DNA from: Teratosphaeria epicoccoides
Lineage: Eukaryota; Ascomycota; Dothideomycetes; Mycosphaerellales; Teratosphaeriaceae
Direction: 5' to 3'
Length of the DNA: 64,000 bases
Assembly (NCBI GenBank): GCA_021401465.1
Contig: JADDMT010000025.1
Location: 186,001-250,000 of the forward strand
Part shown: piece after piece, positions 10,444 through 21,527 of the stretch
Layout: each line of letters opens with the position of its first letter
Position numbering within the stretch: position 1 is the first letter of the stretch
Notes under the pieces: generated by a model
Seen by the model: only the letters and a program-made list of their open reading frames with translations
Database searches by the model: none
Told to the model about the DNA's origin: nothing
Program-made: the position numbers and the translations under genes

Positions 10444-13400
10444 CTACTGATGCACAAAGACCTGTCCAGACCGATCGGCACTAACCACCATCCCAAACGG
10501 CCTCTCCAGCACCGTCACTTCCGTGACCACATCCAGATGCCCACCCAGCAACCCCTGCGCACTCAACCTAATAGTTTCATACCTCGAAGGCTTGGCTTTC
10601 GCAGCCCCGCTCCTCTTCGCAGAAGAATTCGGCGCCACCTTATTGCTCTCCACCACACTCGCCTCCAGAGTCGTGTCCGCGACCTTCTCCGTCAACACCC
10701 TGACGTCCAGCCCAAGCTGGCTAAAAGCGTACTGCGGCTCCTCGTCCGGACTACCGCCGCTCACGAGGCGACAGCCCTCGAGACGATCACTGTCCCAGAA
10801 GCGGACTTTGCCATCAGGACCGCCTGTCACCGCGAACGTATGCATAGCTTCTGCGTCGTCCGAAAGCTGATGCACGCTGAAATGCATAGATGTCGCGGGT
10901 CTAGGTGACGCCAGAGCAGCCTCAGCTGTATTCGCCGTTGCAGCAGTAGCCCCGGCCACCCTCCCAAGCAGCCCAGCTCCTTTCTCCTCGTCCAGACTCT
11001 TCAATTCAAAATCCCTCAAATTGACCGGCTCCTTCCCCGTGCCAAGCGCAGGCCGATAGACTTCATAACAGATCGCCTTCTCCACATCCCACACCGTGAC
11101 CTCCCCTCTCGCCGTCCCACCGCTGACACAGACCCTGTTCCTCCTCGCCGCCTTACGGCTAGGATGCAGTTGCAGCCTCGTGACAGGCACGGCGTGCGCG
11201 AACGACCAGCTGCGTAGTCTCAACCCAAAGCGCAGGTCCCAAAGATCCAAGACGCCATGCGCGGTGCCGATCAGCAACCAGTCCTTCTTACGACCGGTGC
11301 AGAAGCACGTCGGCGGACCATGGTCTGCTGGATTCTGGAAGGTGAACCTGACAGTCATGTATCTGAGGTCGATTGCCAGGATGCGCCCGAGGTTTGTAGC
11401 TAGCGTCAGGACGCTACCAGAGTCGCCACGATGGTGTTCGGACCAGACAGCGAACTCTGTCGCAGGGACTGGCGTCGGAATCTGCCACTCGCGCAGGAGT
11501 CGGAGTTTGCCATACCTCGTCGTATTGGTCGATTCTGCAATCACCACCTTAACGACATGCACTGAGCCATCCGACCCTGTGCAGACGAACGTATGAGTAG
11601 ACTCAATGAAGCACAGGCTGATAACCTTCACGCCATCTGGAAGCTTGTAAGTCTGCCTCGCGCGATGCGTGACATTGCGCTCCAGCCGTGCACTGTCCCA
11701 AACCTTGACGGTGCCATCATCGGAGCCGGTGATGAAGAACGCATTATCTGGCGCAACGACCATCCGGTTCACTTTCGCAGTATGCTCGGCGAGCACCGCG
11801 ACCAACTGCCCTTGCGGCCGCCATGGCGACGGCCCACCATGACTGGAGCTGTACGGGATGGGTCCTCGTTTTGTTGGCTGCACCACAGGCCCAAATTCCG
11901 CCGCGTCGATGGGAAAGTTTTCCACGTATACAGCGTCGAGCAGTTTGAGCACATTTGGATCGTTGCCTTCGTAGGAGTGTACCGGCCGCCGACGACTGCC
12001 TGGCGAGCCAGCGCTCAGCGGTCGCGCCGTAGTTTGCGGGGCGCGTGACGTGCTACGACGCTCGACGAGAGGACGATCCAGTCTACCTGCAGCTGTGAGG
12101 TCGTCAGTAGCGACAGCCGGTGATGCCTTTCGTATATCAGCTCCCGACAGGAGTCCAGTCCCGCTAGTTTTATGTCGTAGACCTCCTTCGCCGAGCAGAC
12201 CCACTGCCGAGTTTGGAGACGAAGACAGACTGCCAGATGCCTGCTTCTTCAGACCCGTGATCTGCCTGCTCTGGATATCGAGCGGTTTAGCAGGAGCATT
12301 ACCCGGTTGCTCGCCGCCACTTCGAGTCTGCTGACCAATCCCGTTGAGTGACAGACGCCTAAAGCCAGTCTCCTTCTGTGGGCCTACAGCCTCCTCCAAA
12401 GCTTCGGCGATAGTCCTCTCCGCGTGCCCTTGCTCTCGCAACCATTGTTGATAAGCGTGTGCATCATTGTCAAATATGACAGTGCGCGGCGTGACGTTCA
12501 GCTGCCTCGGCAAGGACATAATGCTTTCAAGTCGCGGATCAGTGGGCACTGCTACGTCTCTCTTCGAGCGTTGTGCAGTGCGCCACAGATATTCGCGGAA
12601 CACCAAGAGCTTCATCTCATCCTCTGGCCGCATCCCAGCGTTGCGCAACCGGCCAAGCCACTGCTCGTCTTCAGTATTCTTGGGCATTTTTGCAAGCGTG
12701 CGAGGTCCAAGGTCGGCTACTGAAGAGACCGGCGGCATCTGGTTGACAGCCCGGTACGAGAACTGCCTTGACTCCTTCGCCGGCTTCCAAAAGAAGCCTC
12801 TCTCCGTCCGCCTGGCCCATTCCAGTGCCATCTCGAGCACAGTTCTGGGCAAAGGTTTGAACAACGCATCCAGCAACTCGGACTCCGACATCGAGCTGAC
12901 TGGCACTTTTAGATACGGCCGTACGAGTGGCGTGACCAGGATGCGGATGTCGGCGACAGACAGGTAAGTCGTAGCAGCTGACACGAAATGCGCAGCTGCC
13001 TCTTTGATCCAGATATTCGGATGAACTTCAAACCTCGTGACCGTATCGATCAGCTCCCACGTCTTCGCGCGTTGAAGCAGACCAATCTCAGCCATGCTTG
13101 CCAAAGACCGCAAAGCTTGCTCCACGACAAACTCTTGCGGATCAGTCAGCGCGCCGATGACAAGAGGCAAAATGAAATCTTCCAAGCTCGCGCCACCGAC
13201 GAAGACAGCCACACCGACAATGGTCTTGAAGAAAGCGCATTTCAGCAGCCAGTCCGGATCGTTCAAGTATGTATTGAGATGTACCAATATTACATCGCTT
13301 GCTCGTGCCTCGCCAAAGAAGACACAGAGGCTCGGGACAGAGCTGAGAAAGGCCCTTTTGACTGCAGTGTCGTTGTCGGTCAAGAAGACTTTAGTTTGTG

Positions 13401-15084
13401 CCTCGAATGCGTCCAGCACTTCTATTCTCGTGGCATCGTAAGCATCGTAGTAAGCAGTGTTGTCGTCGATACCGTCATCGGCGCCCTTGTCAGTCGAAGG
13501 CAGCGATCCCTCTGCTCGCAAGGCTTGCATCATGTCCAGAAAACGCGACGCGGCCTCTGCCAGGCTCGCCAAGCATGTTGCATAAGTCGCTCTGACAAGT
13601 GCGTGCGTCTTGAAGCCTTGAGAGTTGACGAAGACCTGTAGGCGGGGGAAGATGTACTGTGTGAACAAGAATGAGTTGACTGGAGATGCCACAGTGACCA
13701 GTGCCAGGAGCTGGGTCATCGTCCTCAAGGCAGCCACCAATACCATCTCGTTCGGATCGTCCAGCAAGGGCATGATATAAGGTAGTATGCGATCCAGCTT
13801 TGCCTCATCGGGCAGCCGCTCGCCAAAAGCAAGCAGTAGCTCACAGGCACGAACTTTGGTCGCAGACCGGCCTACGCTGCGCATAGACGAGGTGATGACA
13901 TTTAGCAGTATGAACGTCCCATTATCACCGGTCAAGGACAGTGAGGCGTCAGCTGTGTGCCTAGTGTTGGGGAGGTCGACCTGGAGAGGGAACAGATCGC
14001 GAGCGGTGACTGACTGCGGGCTCGAAGCAGGCACTTCTCCATAGCCAAGCGATACGGAAAGCATCTCGAAGTCCTCGTAAACCCTGTCGATCCGGTCATC
14101 AGAGATATTATTGTTGATGTCGCCAGTAGGTATAAGCTTCCTCCCCGACGTCGGGTCAGTGACCTCTTGCATTAACACATGCAAGTGCTGGTAGAAGTAC
14201 AGCGGGAAGGCTTTGCCCTTGTACTCATCAAGGTAATCTTGCGCATGCCATCGCTCCTCCGGGTTGAGTCTGATCATGCTGCTGATGAGCGACCTGACAT
14301 GCTCATCTTCAATCTTCCCCAGCAAGCTTGCTGTAGGATCGTACTCTCCTTTCCGATACCTGAACAACTGACTGAGCGTGAACGTGGGAGTCTCGGTGAA
14401 CAACTCAGCGATCACGCACCCCAAGCTGAAGATGTCCATATTCCACTGTACCACATTGCCTTCCCGGACACCCTGGCCAGCCGCCAGAAAGCGTTCCGGC
14501 GCAATATAGCACGTCCGTCTCGCAGAAGTATCGTAGTAGTACGAGAAGTCCGCCGGATTGTCCTCGGGCAGATATACCGGCTTGAAGCTCGATGCAAAAT
14601 CCGTTAAGTAAACCCAACACCACGACGTCACGAGCACATTCTCCGACTTAATGTCTCCATGAAACACGCCCCTTGAATGACAATCCCGCACAGCACACAG
14701 CAGCTGAAAAGCAATCCACTTCTTCTCGATACTCTCCAGGAACGGCCGTATGCTGATGCGATCATAAAGTGACGTGTGAATAAACTGCCTGACCAGGAGA
14801 CCAAATGTATTCGTCTCACGAACACGCTGGTACGCGAGCACATTCGGGATGTCCTTGAGCGCCTGTCGTTCTTCCCTGAGAGCCTTAGCGTACTTCTTGA
14901 AGGAGATGCTGGCGTTCGCTTTCATGCACACTTTGGCCACGACAATCCCATGTTGATGCCTAGCTCGGACCGTCCGCAGGAAGCGGCCGCCGCCCAGAGA
15001 CTTTTCAAAGTCGAGATCAGAGAAGTCGGCAGTCTCTATCGCGCTTGGACCCGGCGGCACAATTGTAGAGTAGCCTTGACCCAT
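10444..15084 (-). CDS. VPS15: VPS15, protein kinase-like regulatory subunit of the Vps34 PI3-kinase
   Basis: Vps15 anchors and activates the class III PI3-kinase Vps34 with Vps30/Beclin on endosomes and autophagosomal membranes. I choose the ATG at 15082-15084, giving MGQGYS, an N-myristoylation start; the frame is open 12 codons further upstream but has no ATG there. The 1546-aa protein is encoded without introns. Order: kinase-like domain (about 25-315) with HGDIKSENVLVTSW, a DFASSFKP segment in place of DFG and YIAPERF; helical HEAT repeats (about 380-720); a low-complexity linker; and a C-terminal WD40 propeller (about 1090-1546), with visible Trp-Asp endings such as VKVWD, LDLWD, VTVWD and VRFWD. 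Length and architecture match fungal Vps15. It lies head-to-tail with TRS85. Confidence 0.96.
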   Translation of the reverse strand: MGQGYSTIVPPGPSAIETADFSDLDFEKSLGGGRFLRTVRARHQHGIVVAKVCMKANASISFKKYAKALREERQALKDIPNVLAYQRVRETNTFGLLVRQFIHTSLYDRISIRPFLESIEKKWIAFQLLCAVRDCHSRGVFHGDIKSENVLVTSWCWVYLTDFASSFKPVYLPEDNPADFSYYYDTSARRTCYIAPERFLAAGQGVREGNVVQWNMDIFSLGCVIAELFTETPTFTLSQLFRYRKGEYDPTASLLGKIEDEHVRSLISSMIRLNPEERWHAQDYLDEYKGKAFPLYFYQHLHVLMQEVTDPTSGRKLIPTGDINNNISDDRIDRVYEDFEMLSVSLGYGEVPASSPQSVTARDLFPLQVDLPNTRHTADASLSLTGDNGTFILLNVITSSMRSVGRSATKVRACELLLAFGERLPDEAKLDRILPYIMPLLDDPNEMVLVAALRTMTQLLALVTVASPVNSFLFTQYIFPRLQVFVNSQGFKTHALVRATYATCLASLAEAASRFLDMMQALRAEGSLPSTDKGADDGIDDNTAYYDAYDATRIEVLDAFEAQTKVFLTDNDTAVKRAFLSSVPSLCVFFGEARASDVILVHLNTYLNDPDWLLKCAFFKTIVGVAVFVGGASLEDFILPLVIGALTDPQEFVVEQALRSLASMAEIGLLQRAKTWELIDTVTRFEVHPNIWIKEAAAHFVSAATTYLSVADIRILVTPLVRPYLKVPVSSMSESELLDALFKPLPRTVLEMALEWARRTERGFFWKPAKESRQFSYRAVNQMPPVSSVADLGPRTLAKMPKNTEDEQWLGRLRNAGMRPEDEMKLLVFREYLWRTAQRSKRDVAVPTDPRLESIMSLPRQLNVTPRTVIFDNDAHAYQQWLREQGHAERTIAEALEEAVGPQKETGFRRLSLNGIGQQTRSGGEQPGNAPAKPLDIQSRQITGLKKQASGSLSSSPNSAVGLLGEGGLRHKTSGTGLLSGADIRKASPAVATDDLTAAGRLDRPLVERRSTSRAPQTTARPLSAGSPGSRRRPVHSYEGNDPNVLKLLDAVYVENFPIDAAEFGPVVQPTKRGPIPYSSSHGGPSPWRPQGQLVAVLAEHTAKVNRMVVAPDNAFFITGSDDGTVKVWDSARLERNVTHRARQTYKLPDGVKVISLCFIESTHTFVCTGSDGSVHVVKVVIAESTNTTRYGKLRLLREWQIPTPVPATEFAVWSEHHRGDSGSVLTLATNLGRILAIDLRYMTVRFTFQNPADHGPPTCFCTGRKKDWLLIGTAHGVLDLWDLRFGLRLRSWSFAHAVPVTRLQLHPSRKAARRNRVCVSGGTARGEVTVWDVEKAICYEVYRPALGTGKEPVNLRDFELKSLDEEKGAGLLGRVAGATAATANTAEAALASPRPATSMHFSVHQLSDDAEAMHTFAVTGGPDGKVRFWDSDRLEGCRLVSGGSPDEEPQYAFSQLGLDVRVLTEKVADTTLEASVVESNKVAPNSSAKRSGAAKAKPSRYETIRLSAQGLLGGHLDVVTEVTVLERPFGMVVSADRSGQVFVHQ

Positions 15085-15731
15085 GTTGTGATAGTTCTCT
15101 TCTCGCTCCCTGGGATGCAAGGGTTGACGCCTTCGCGGCGTCGATGCTTGTCAAGCTTCATCGGCGCATCGCAAAGACCATGCAGACCTCGATGGATCTA
15201 TTTCTTTGATCCGATCGTCCAGTAATCGCTCAGCATAGGATCTGATCATGAGACTTTGCAGTCGAGAATGGTCACAAGCAACTGATGTCGCAGAGCTGAG
15301 TCAGCTTCTGAATGACTCATGCAGAGTTTGGACAGCATCCACCGATTACTACCTATAAGGAGCTCACAGCATGACAGATCAGACAAGTAGCGCCACGGCG
15401 CATCACTTCCAAGCTCTCATCGCAATTGAGTGTGCACATCTCTCCTCCCGAACGCCTTCCGCTCCAATGCTCGCAAAGCCGACGCAAAGTCATGAACAAG
15501 TGAACGACTCAATGTGTTCAGGACACTGTCGAGCGTCGCACCTACACTAGTGCTGTCGTAGGATCTAGCACATGACACAGACAAAACTGATCCATGGCTA
15601 CATAAATGCTCCGTCACGCCCAAACGCCATCGCTAATTCAGATGTCGTTCCCCTAATCCCAGGATGGGGTCCGGTCCACATCCTATACGAGCCTGAACAC
15701 TACGACGCGTCTCCTCGCCCACGTTGATGCC
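15085..15731. other. Intergenic between VPS15 start and TRS85 stop
   Basis: Both neighbours read leftward, so this stretch carries the VPS15 promoter and the TRS85 3' region. A TGACTCA heptamer lies near 15313. No gene is supported. Confidence 0.5.
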
Positions 15732-18341
15732 TTACTCGAAGCCATCATCCCTCGCGGACGCCACTCTCCTCTCAACCACCGGACTCCCTCCCACTTCTGC
15801 GCTAACCCTCGGACTCATGCCCGTGACATCCAACCCACTACCCTGCCGATCATAAGCACTCGGCACCGCGCCCAAAGGATCGTCGAACTGCGTCTGCATT
15901 TGCAGACCCGCTGACGGCGCCGCTGTGGGAGCCATTGCGCTGCTCAGACTCTTCCTGTGCCCCGTCACCGGGCTCCTCGCCTGCAACTGCTGCTCCTGCA
16001 ACTGCTCGGCAAGATTGTCGTCATCGATTGGGTTGAGAAGGTCTTCCTCATCGATGTGCCCGTGCCCATTGCGGTTCATTTGCACGGCTCGCTGGATGGA
16101 TGAGAGGAAAGAGGACATGGCGTCGAAGCGGACTTCTTCCTCGCCTTGAATGTAGAGTTGGGAGGCGACTTGCAGACACTTCTCCGCCTGACCGAACTTG
16201 CCAAGTCCCATCCACGCGTCAGTAGCCAGCATAGCCCAAAACGCTGCTTTCCTTTTCCGCTGACCAATGCTGTCGATGCTTGCGGCAAGTCCTTTCCGCT
16301 CGTGGAAGAAGACGCTGATGCGTTCCATCAGGAGTGCGTGGCCGATGGGTCCGATCATCTTATCGTCGAGGAGTCTCATGGACCATCGTGCTGCGTCGTC
16401 TAGCGCGCCCCCGCCTCGGACTTTGAGGAGTTCTATACCGAGGATGAGACAGCGTAGGGCGTTGTATGGCGATCCGACTCGCGTCAGATAGGAGAAGTAG
16501 GCTGTTTCGAGGTACTGATCCACGGCTTCGACTCTGATCTTGACGCTCAGACCAGAAATGCTCAGCAGCGCACTCGCCGCCGCCATCTCATTGGCTCCAG
16601 CATAGTATCGCCAAGCCTTGTCGCTCTTGTAATCTTGACACAGGATCTCGTAAGTGCTTTGTGCCAGCTTGTAGTCTCGCAGCATCATGGCGTAATCAGC
16701 CAATTTTCGCATGATAGCCTCGGGCGCGTCCGGACGGTAGAAGCCTTGGGGAGCATCGTAGCTGGACCCTCCAGCACCCAACGTCGCCGGGCCGGACGAG
16801 CTGCGACCACCGAAGGTCGTGAAGCGCTTGGACAGCGACATGAATCTTCCACTGAGGCCTCGTCTCCGTGAGGCCACCTGATCGTTCCATGTCGCCGAGG
16901 CGCGCTCCATCGAGGGCACGATGGACTGCGTCACCATCTCACGGACAAGACTGCGGATGGCGGTGGCATCTGTCTCGAAAATGCAAGGCGTGGGATCCTC
17001 GTCTTCTTCCGCCGTCTCGCGACGGACGATCTCGGCAAGCTCTTCGGCGGCAGCGGTCCACTCGCAATGCGGCAACTTCACCGCGCCGTCATCGGACTCG
17101 ACGCATTGTGTACTCCGCAATCTCAAGAGATGGCAATGCAGGCCGAAATGCCGTTTCATCTGTTCAAACAAAGTCGTGCTTTTCGCTATGTCGTCATAGT
17201 CTTCGTCGTGCACCAGGACATAGTATCGTAAGAACTCGTTATGGACCCACACGGGCAGCCTGTTGTCTCCTCCGTTGGATGAAGCGAAAAGACTCCGGAG
17301 CTCCTCGATCGGGTTCTGACATCGGGACGAGATGGCTATCACAGTGGCCACGGGATGTGAGAAGGTTTCCGAGGGCGTCAGGGGAAGACCAGAAAGGAGA
17401 CGCCGGAGATACAACATGTAGAACGGTGAGGTGGCGTGGGGTTGGTGAGATTGCGTTTCGAATTGGTTGATGTAGTCTGCCTCCAGCGGTCCCGAGTGCT
17501 CTTCGGCGAAAGTCAGATGACGCTCGACCAGTTCCTCGACCTGTGGGACGTCACCTCCACTCCTCAGCCTCGCCGGCTTGTATTCCAGCATGGAGGCCCT
17601 GTCACTGTTCCGCTTCTGGCTGGACGCAGAGTCTGTGCTGGGTCTTGATGGCGCCCGGGGATTCTCCAGCCCGTCCTTGACGCCGACGAAGCGCACCCCA
17701 AAATCCTCCCATGATCGACTGACGCCGCTGCTGTCGCGGATGGTGACTTTGCCCTGGACCTGCTCCCCATAGGGGCGGAGTAGCTCCAGCAAACCTCCGT
17801 GAATGCCTTTGTGCCTGACCAGCTCTTCGGTATCGTGTGATGACAGCAGCGAGACGTGCGGGGAGAAAGCGCGCAGGATCAAGTCTCGGACATCGGTGTG
17901 ACCCGCGCCGGACTTCCCGTTGCGTGAGGGGGAAGGCAAGGACGGCGCGAGTGGCGAGGCTCCTGGCGAGAAGAGCGAGCCATTGACTGGGGCAGTGCTG
18001 GGGGTCACCGCCTGCGCCGCGTCACCGCCTGTGCCGAGTGCTGGCAAGGAAGTGGTGGAGGCGAAGAGGTGGGAGAGCGAAGCATTGCTTCGACGATAGG
18101 GCAGGCGCGAGACAGAACCGAGTCGCGCCTTCCCCAATCGCTGCGGAGCGGTGAGGGGCGGCGGGTCACCATCCGTCGCAGTGTGTGTCGGGGCCTCCGA
18201 GTCCTGCGGCGATTGCAGTGCTTCATGCGGGGAAGGTGTCATCAGAGACGCTGACACCAACCTGGACGCGGCCACATGTGGACTTGTAGAGCGCGCGCCG
18301 GTTTCAGGTGTCACGTCGTCATTCTGTGCTGGACGGGGCAT
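15732..18341 (-). CDS. TRS85: TRAPP complex subunit Trs85 (TRAPPC8)
   Basis: Trs85 is the specific subunit of the TRAPPIII Rab exchange factor, which activates Ypt1/Rab1 in autophagy and ER-Golgi traffic. The 869-aa frame starts with ATG 18339-18341 and is intronless. A disordered, Ser/Pro-rich N-terminus of about 130 residues precedes the conserved block, with VRDLILRAFSPHVSLLSS (about 150) leading into the segment that ends RSWEDFGVRFVG. The middle holds MKRHFGLHCHLLRLRS and further Trs85-type helices (ADYAMMLRDYKLAQSTYEIL, WRYYAGANEMAA, AYFSYLTRVGSPYNALRC). The C-terminal tail is again low in complexity with an acidic, Gln-rich stretch. Length is within the range for filamentous fungi. The neighbour VPS15 acts in the same broad process, but adjacency alone proves nothing. 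Confidence 0.9.
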   Translation of the reverse strand: MPRPAQNDDVTPETGARSTSPHVAASRLVSASLMTPSPHEALQSPQDSEAPTHTATDGDPPPLTAPQRLGKARLGSVSRLPYRRSNASLSHLFASTTSLPALGTGGDAAQAVTPSTAPVNGSLFSPGASPLAPSLPSPSRNGKSGAGHTDVRDLILRAFSPHVSLLSSHDTEELVRHKGIHGGLLELLRPYGEQVQGKVTIRDSSGVSRSWEDFGVRFVGVKDGLENPRAPSRPSTDSASSQKRNSDRASMLEYKPARLRSGGDVPQVEELVERHLTFAEEHSGPLEADYINQFETQSHQPHATSPFYMLYLRRLLSGLPLTPSETFSHPVATVIAISSRCQNPIEELRSLFASSNGGDNRLPVWVHNEFLRYYVLVHDEDYDDIAKSTTLFEQMKRHFGLHCHLLRLRSTQCVESDDGAVKLPHCEWTAAAEELAEIVRRETAEEDEDPTPCIFETDATAIRSLVREMVTQSIVPSMERASATWNDQVASRRRGLSGRFMSLSKRFTTFGGRSSSGPATLGAGGSSYDAPQGFYRPDAPEAIMRKLADYAMMLRDYKLAQSTYEILCQDYKSDKAWRYYAGANEMAAASALLSISGLSVKIRVEAVDQYLETAYFSYLTRVGSPYNALRCLILGIELLKVRGGGALDDAARWSMRLLDDKMIGPIGHALLMERISVFFHERKGLAASIDSIGQRKRKAAFWAMLATDAWMGLGKFGQAEKCLQVASQLYIQGEEEVRFDAMSSFLSSIQRAVQMNRNGHGHIDEEDLLNPIDDDNLAEQLQEQQLQARSPVTGHRKSLSSAMAPTAAPSAGLQMQTQFDDPLGAVPSAYDRQGSGLDVTGMSPRVSAEVGGSPVVERRVASARDDGFE

Positions 18342-18538
18342 CCTCGGCGTGTGATGGCAGACTTACCCTACTTATCGATATATTAACGAATACGCCCATC
18401 AAGACATTCATTGATCCATTCACCGATCATCTCGCATCCAAGCAGCCCTGATCACACCACTGCTTCAGGCTACATGAGCCATCCACTTCCATTGACAATT
18501 TGACGGGAACGTGTTGGATTCAAGTCAATTACCGGTTG

Positions 18539-21527
18539 ATGCAGGTGCTGCCAATTCGTCAAAGATTGAGTCAGCTTGCACGTAAAGCTGCCACCACTCC
18601 GACTGCTTATTGTTATTCCACCTCCTTGCAATGCCCACTGCGCTCGTTCATGTCGCCCGTTCGCGTCGACTCTACATCACCTGAAGGTAACAAAAAGCCC
18701 AGACTGAGCACGTCTTCACCAAAACATCGGCATCTCACGCCCATCATGGCGCCAGTCCTCATTCAGGAAGTCGACGATGCACGTGAGACTGCGCCGGTCA
18801 CCACGCTGGACCTCACACCTGTGGAAGACACATTGAGGCGTCTGCTGCTCGACGTCGCCGGCTACATCGATCAGAACCCCACAGACAGCGAAAGCACCGT
18901 CAAGCTGCCACACGAATTGGCCAACGAGCCCATGGTGCTCCGCTTCACCGGCGGCTGGGTGCGCGACAAGCTGCTCGGCCTCCCGAGTCATGACATTGAT
19001 GTCGCAATCAATAAAATGACGGGCTATCAATTCGGTCTCAAGTTGAAGGAGTATCTCGAAATCCCCGGCAACCCCGAAAAGTACGGACTGGAAGGTGTGG
19101 CCACCACCGAAAAGCAATCGCAAAAGGCAGGCGCGACCGACAAGTCCAAGACGGTCGGCGGTCTGCACAAGATCGAAGCGAATCCGGAGAAGTCGAAGCA
19201 TCTCGAGACAGTCACCACGAGGATCCTCGGCCTGGACATCGATCTAGTCAATCTGCGAAAAGAGACATACACCGATGACAGCCGCAATCCACAGATGGAG
19301 TTCGGCACGCCCGAGGAGGATGCCTTGCGCCGGGATGCCACTATCAATGCCATATTCTACAACATCAATACTGAGCAGGTCGAAGATTTCACAGACCGTG
19401 GCCATCACGATCTTCGGAGCAAGATCATCAGGACTCCGCTCGAGCCATATCAGACGTTTCAAGATGATCCGTTGAGAATCCTGAGGTTAATCCGGTTTGC
19501 TTCTCGGCTTGGCTACACCATCGACCAAGCAGCCCTGGATGCAATGAATGATGCTGGGATCAAGGCTTCGCTGAGACGCAAGATCAGCAGAGAGCGTGTG
19601 GGTGTCGAACTCGATAAAGCATTGCGAGGTCCAGATTCACACGAAGCTCTACGTCTGATTTTCTCGCTCGATCTCTACGAGACCATCTTCTCTGACCCGT
19701 CGGTCGACACCGTCGACCATTTCAGCCCAGATACGGAGAACTGGGAACTCGTTATCGACACTTTGCGCGACCTCATTGGTGACGGCCGGACACTTGCCGA
19801 ATTTCTGGTCCGAGACGGTGAGGAGACATTCATGGCCTACCAACTCTCCGCCCTACTTCCCTACCGAGATGCGCCTCAACCAGAACCCGCGGCGCCTGGC
19901 AAGAAAGCTCCGCCGCCCATTGCTGTCAGCGTGGCGAAGGAGGGTATCAAGTCGCCGAACAAAGTCGCAGATATCATCCTGGCGGCTGTGAGGAATCAGG
20001 AAGAGATTTCGAACATGGTCCATGGCTTGAACCACCGTAAGCGCAAGCCCGATACGCCCGTCGAGGGTGAAGATCCGGCTGCAAGGGATATCTTGGGGAT
20101 GGCTATACGGAGGTGGGGCCCAACTTGGCGGAGTCAAGTGCTCTATGCTTTCTTGGTTGACCTCGTCAACAACCCAGGCTCAGCTTCAGGTGAATTCCCA
20201 CGTCACAAAATTGCCCTTGCTGAGATTACTGACACAAAGACTCGTAGCAACGGAACGCAACTACACCTCCTTCCTCCTCCACCTCCGCGACCTCAACATC
20301 CTCGAAGCCTATACCCTCAAACCCATCCTCGACGGCAAAACCCTCGCCAAAGCCCTCAACACCCCACCAGGCCCTTGGATGAAGGATGCTCTCGACGTAG
20401 TAATGGCGTGGCAACTCCGCAACCCAGGCTCCTCAACCGCCGAGGAAGCAATAGAAGAAGTCCGGCGAAAGCGAGGTGAGCTACCCCGTGCCCTCGTGCG
20501 ACATTCCCTCCTGCTGACGATCCGTCCTCTGTTCTCCAAGGCCAAGCCGCAAACGGTGACTGAAGGTGGCCGCAAGGTGACGGGCGAAGTCTTGCCGAAG
20601 AAAATCACGGTGGGCAGTCAGGACGATAGTGTCAATAAGCCGTGGAAAGACGGTCACCACGCTTACGCGCTAGATCTGCTGCAGTGGGTCGTGAGTGCCT
20701 TGGAAGAGGAAATGGTCGAGAAGGTCTGGCACCTCGTCATACCGCCTGTCTTAAGTCTAATCGACGACTGGGAAGTCAGGTACAAAACCCTCGGCGCCTC
20801 GCTCCTTCGCCAACTCCTCCCCGTCACTTCCCCTCCCCTCCTGGACCGCACAGGCCTCGGCTCCGTCTTCGAAGAAGCGCTCCTTCCCTGCCTTGCCTAC
20901 CTGCCCTCTCTGACACCCGAACCGGACTCCCTCGCCCTCCTAGCAGAAATCTACCCCGCTCTCCTCACGCTCGCACACGTCCGTTACCCCTCCACACCAC
21001 CACCAGGCCTCAAGCCCCCATCCTCGGAGCCCGAACGCCTGCGCATAAAATGTCTGGACTCGATCATCCGCAAGGGGGTCATATCTGCCTACACGTACAC
21101 AGCCTCCGAATATCCGCGCACCACGGCTCTGCTCTGCAATCAGCTCACCGCCCTTCTCGACTCTCTCGGGATCGAAAGCGTGAAACATCTCAAATATCTC
21201 CTCCCCATGCTCACAGAAATTCTCGCACCCCCCTGGGGTTCCGCGCAGAGGGACGCGCAGATTTCGGCTGCGAGGTCGTTGGGAGCTGTGGTGCGGAATT
21301 GCTGGGTGCGGATCGGAGGGTACAGGGGAGAGGTTTTGAGGGGTGTTTGTGTTTGTTGGGTAGATTTGGAAGGCGGAGCGGGCGAGGAGTTGAGGAAGGA
21401 ATTGAGGGTGGTTGTGAAGGGGTTGGAGTGTGTGGTTGGTGCGAGCGAGGAGGGGGCAAGGGAGTGGAAGCGGGATGTGGGGAGGTTGGTGCAGGCGGAG
21501 GGGAGGTTGGAGGGTCTGTTTGAGTGA
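18539..21527 (+). CDS. CCA1: CCA tRNA nucleotidyltransferase fused in frame to a TTI2-like domain
   Basis: The first about 560 residues (counted from the third ATG) are a class II CCA-adding enzyme, which completes tRNA 3' ends. The rest (about 345 residues) matches Tti2 of the Tel2-Tti1-Tti2 cochaperone for TOR and other PIKKs. Exon 1 is 18539-20189, the intron 20190-20247 (58 nt), exon 2 20248-21527. CCA1 motifs: LRFTGGWVRDKLLG, the catalytic SHDIDVAI, EDALRRDATINA, EDFTDRG, and PGPWMKDALDVVMAWQLRNP near the usual C-terminus. The frame then continues without stop or splice site into RPLFSKAKP, PWKDGHHAY, LLDRTGLGSVFEEALLPCL and VKHLKYLLPML. The TTI2 part lacks about 80-100 N-terminal residues of typical Tti2. 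Possible starts are ATG 18539 (mitochondrial-like presequence), 18650 and 18746, as in yeast CCA1. Confidence 0.88.

Noticed and set aside
20067..21527. TTI2 as a separate gene starting within CCA1 exon 2
   Set aside because: The start of this frame lies within the CCA1 coding region and its first intron; without an independent promoter or N-terminal TTI2 part, the fusion reading is simpler. Transcript data could still overturn this.
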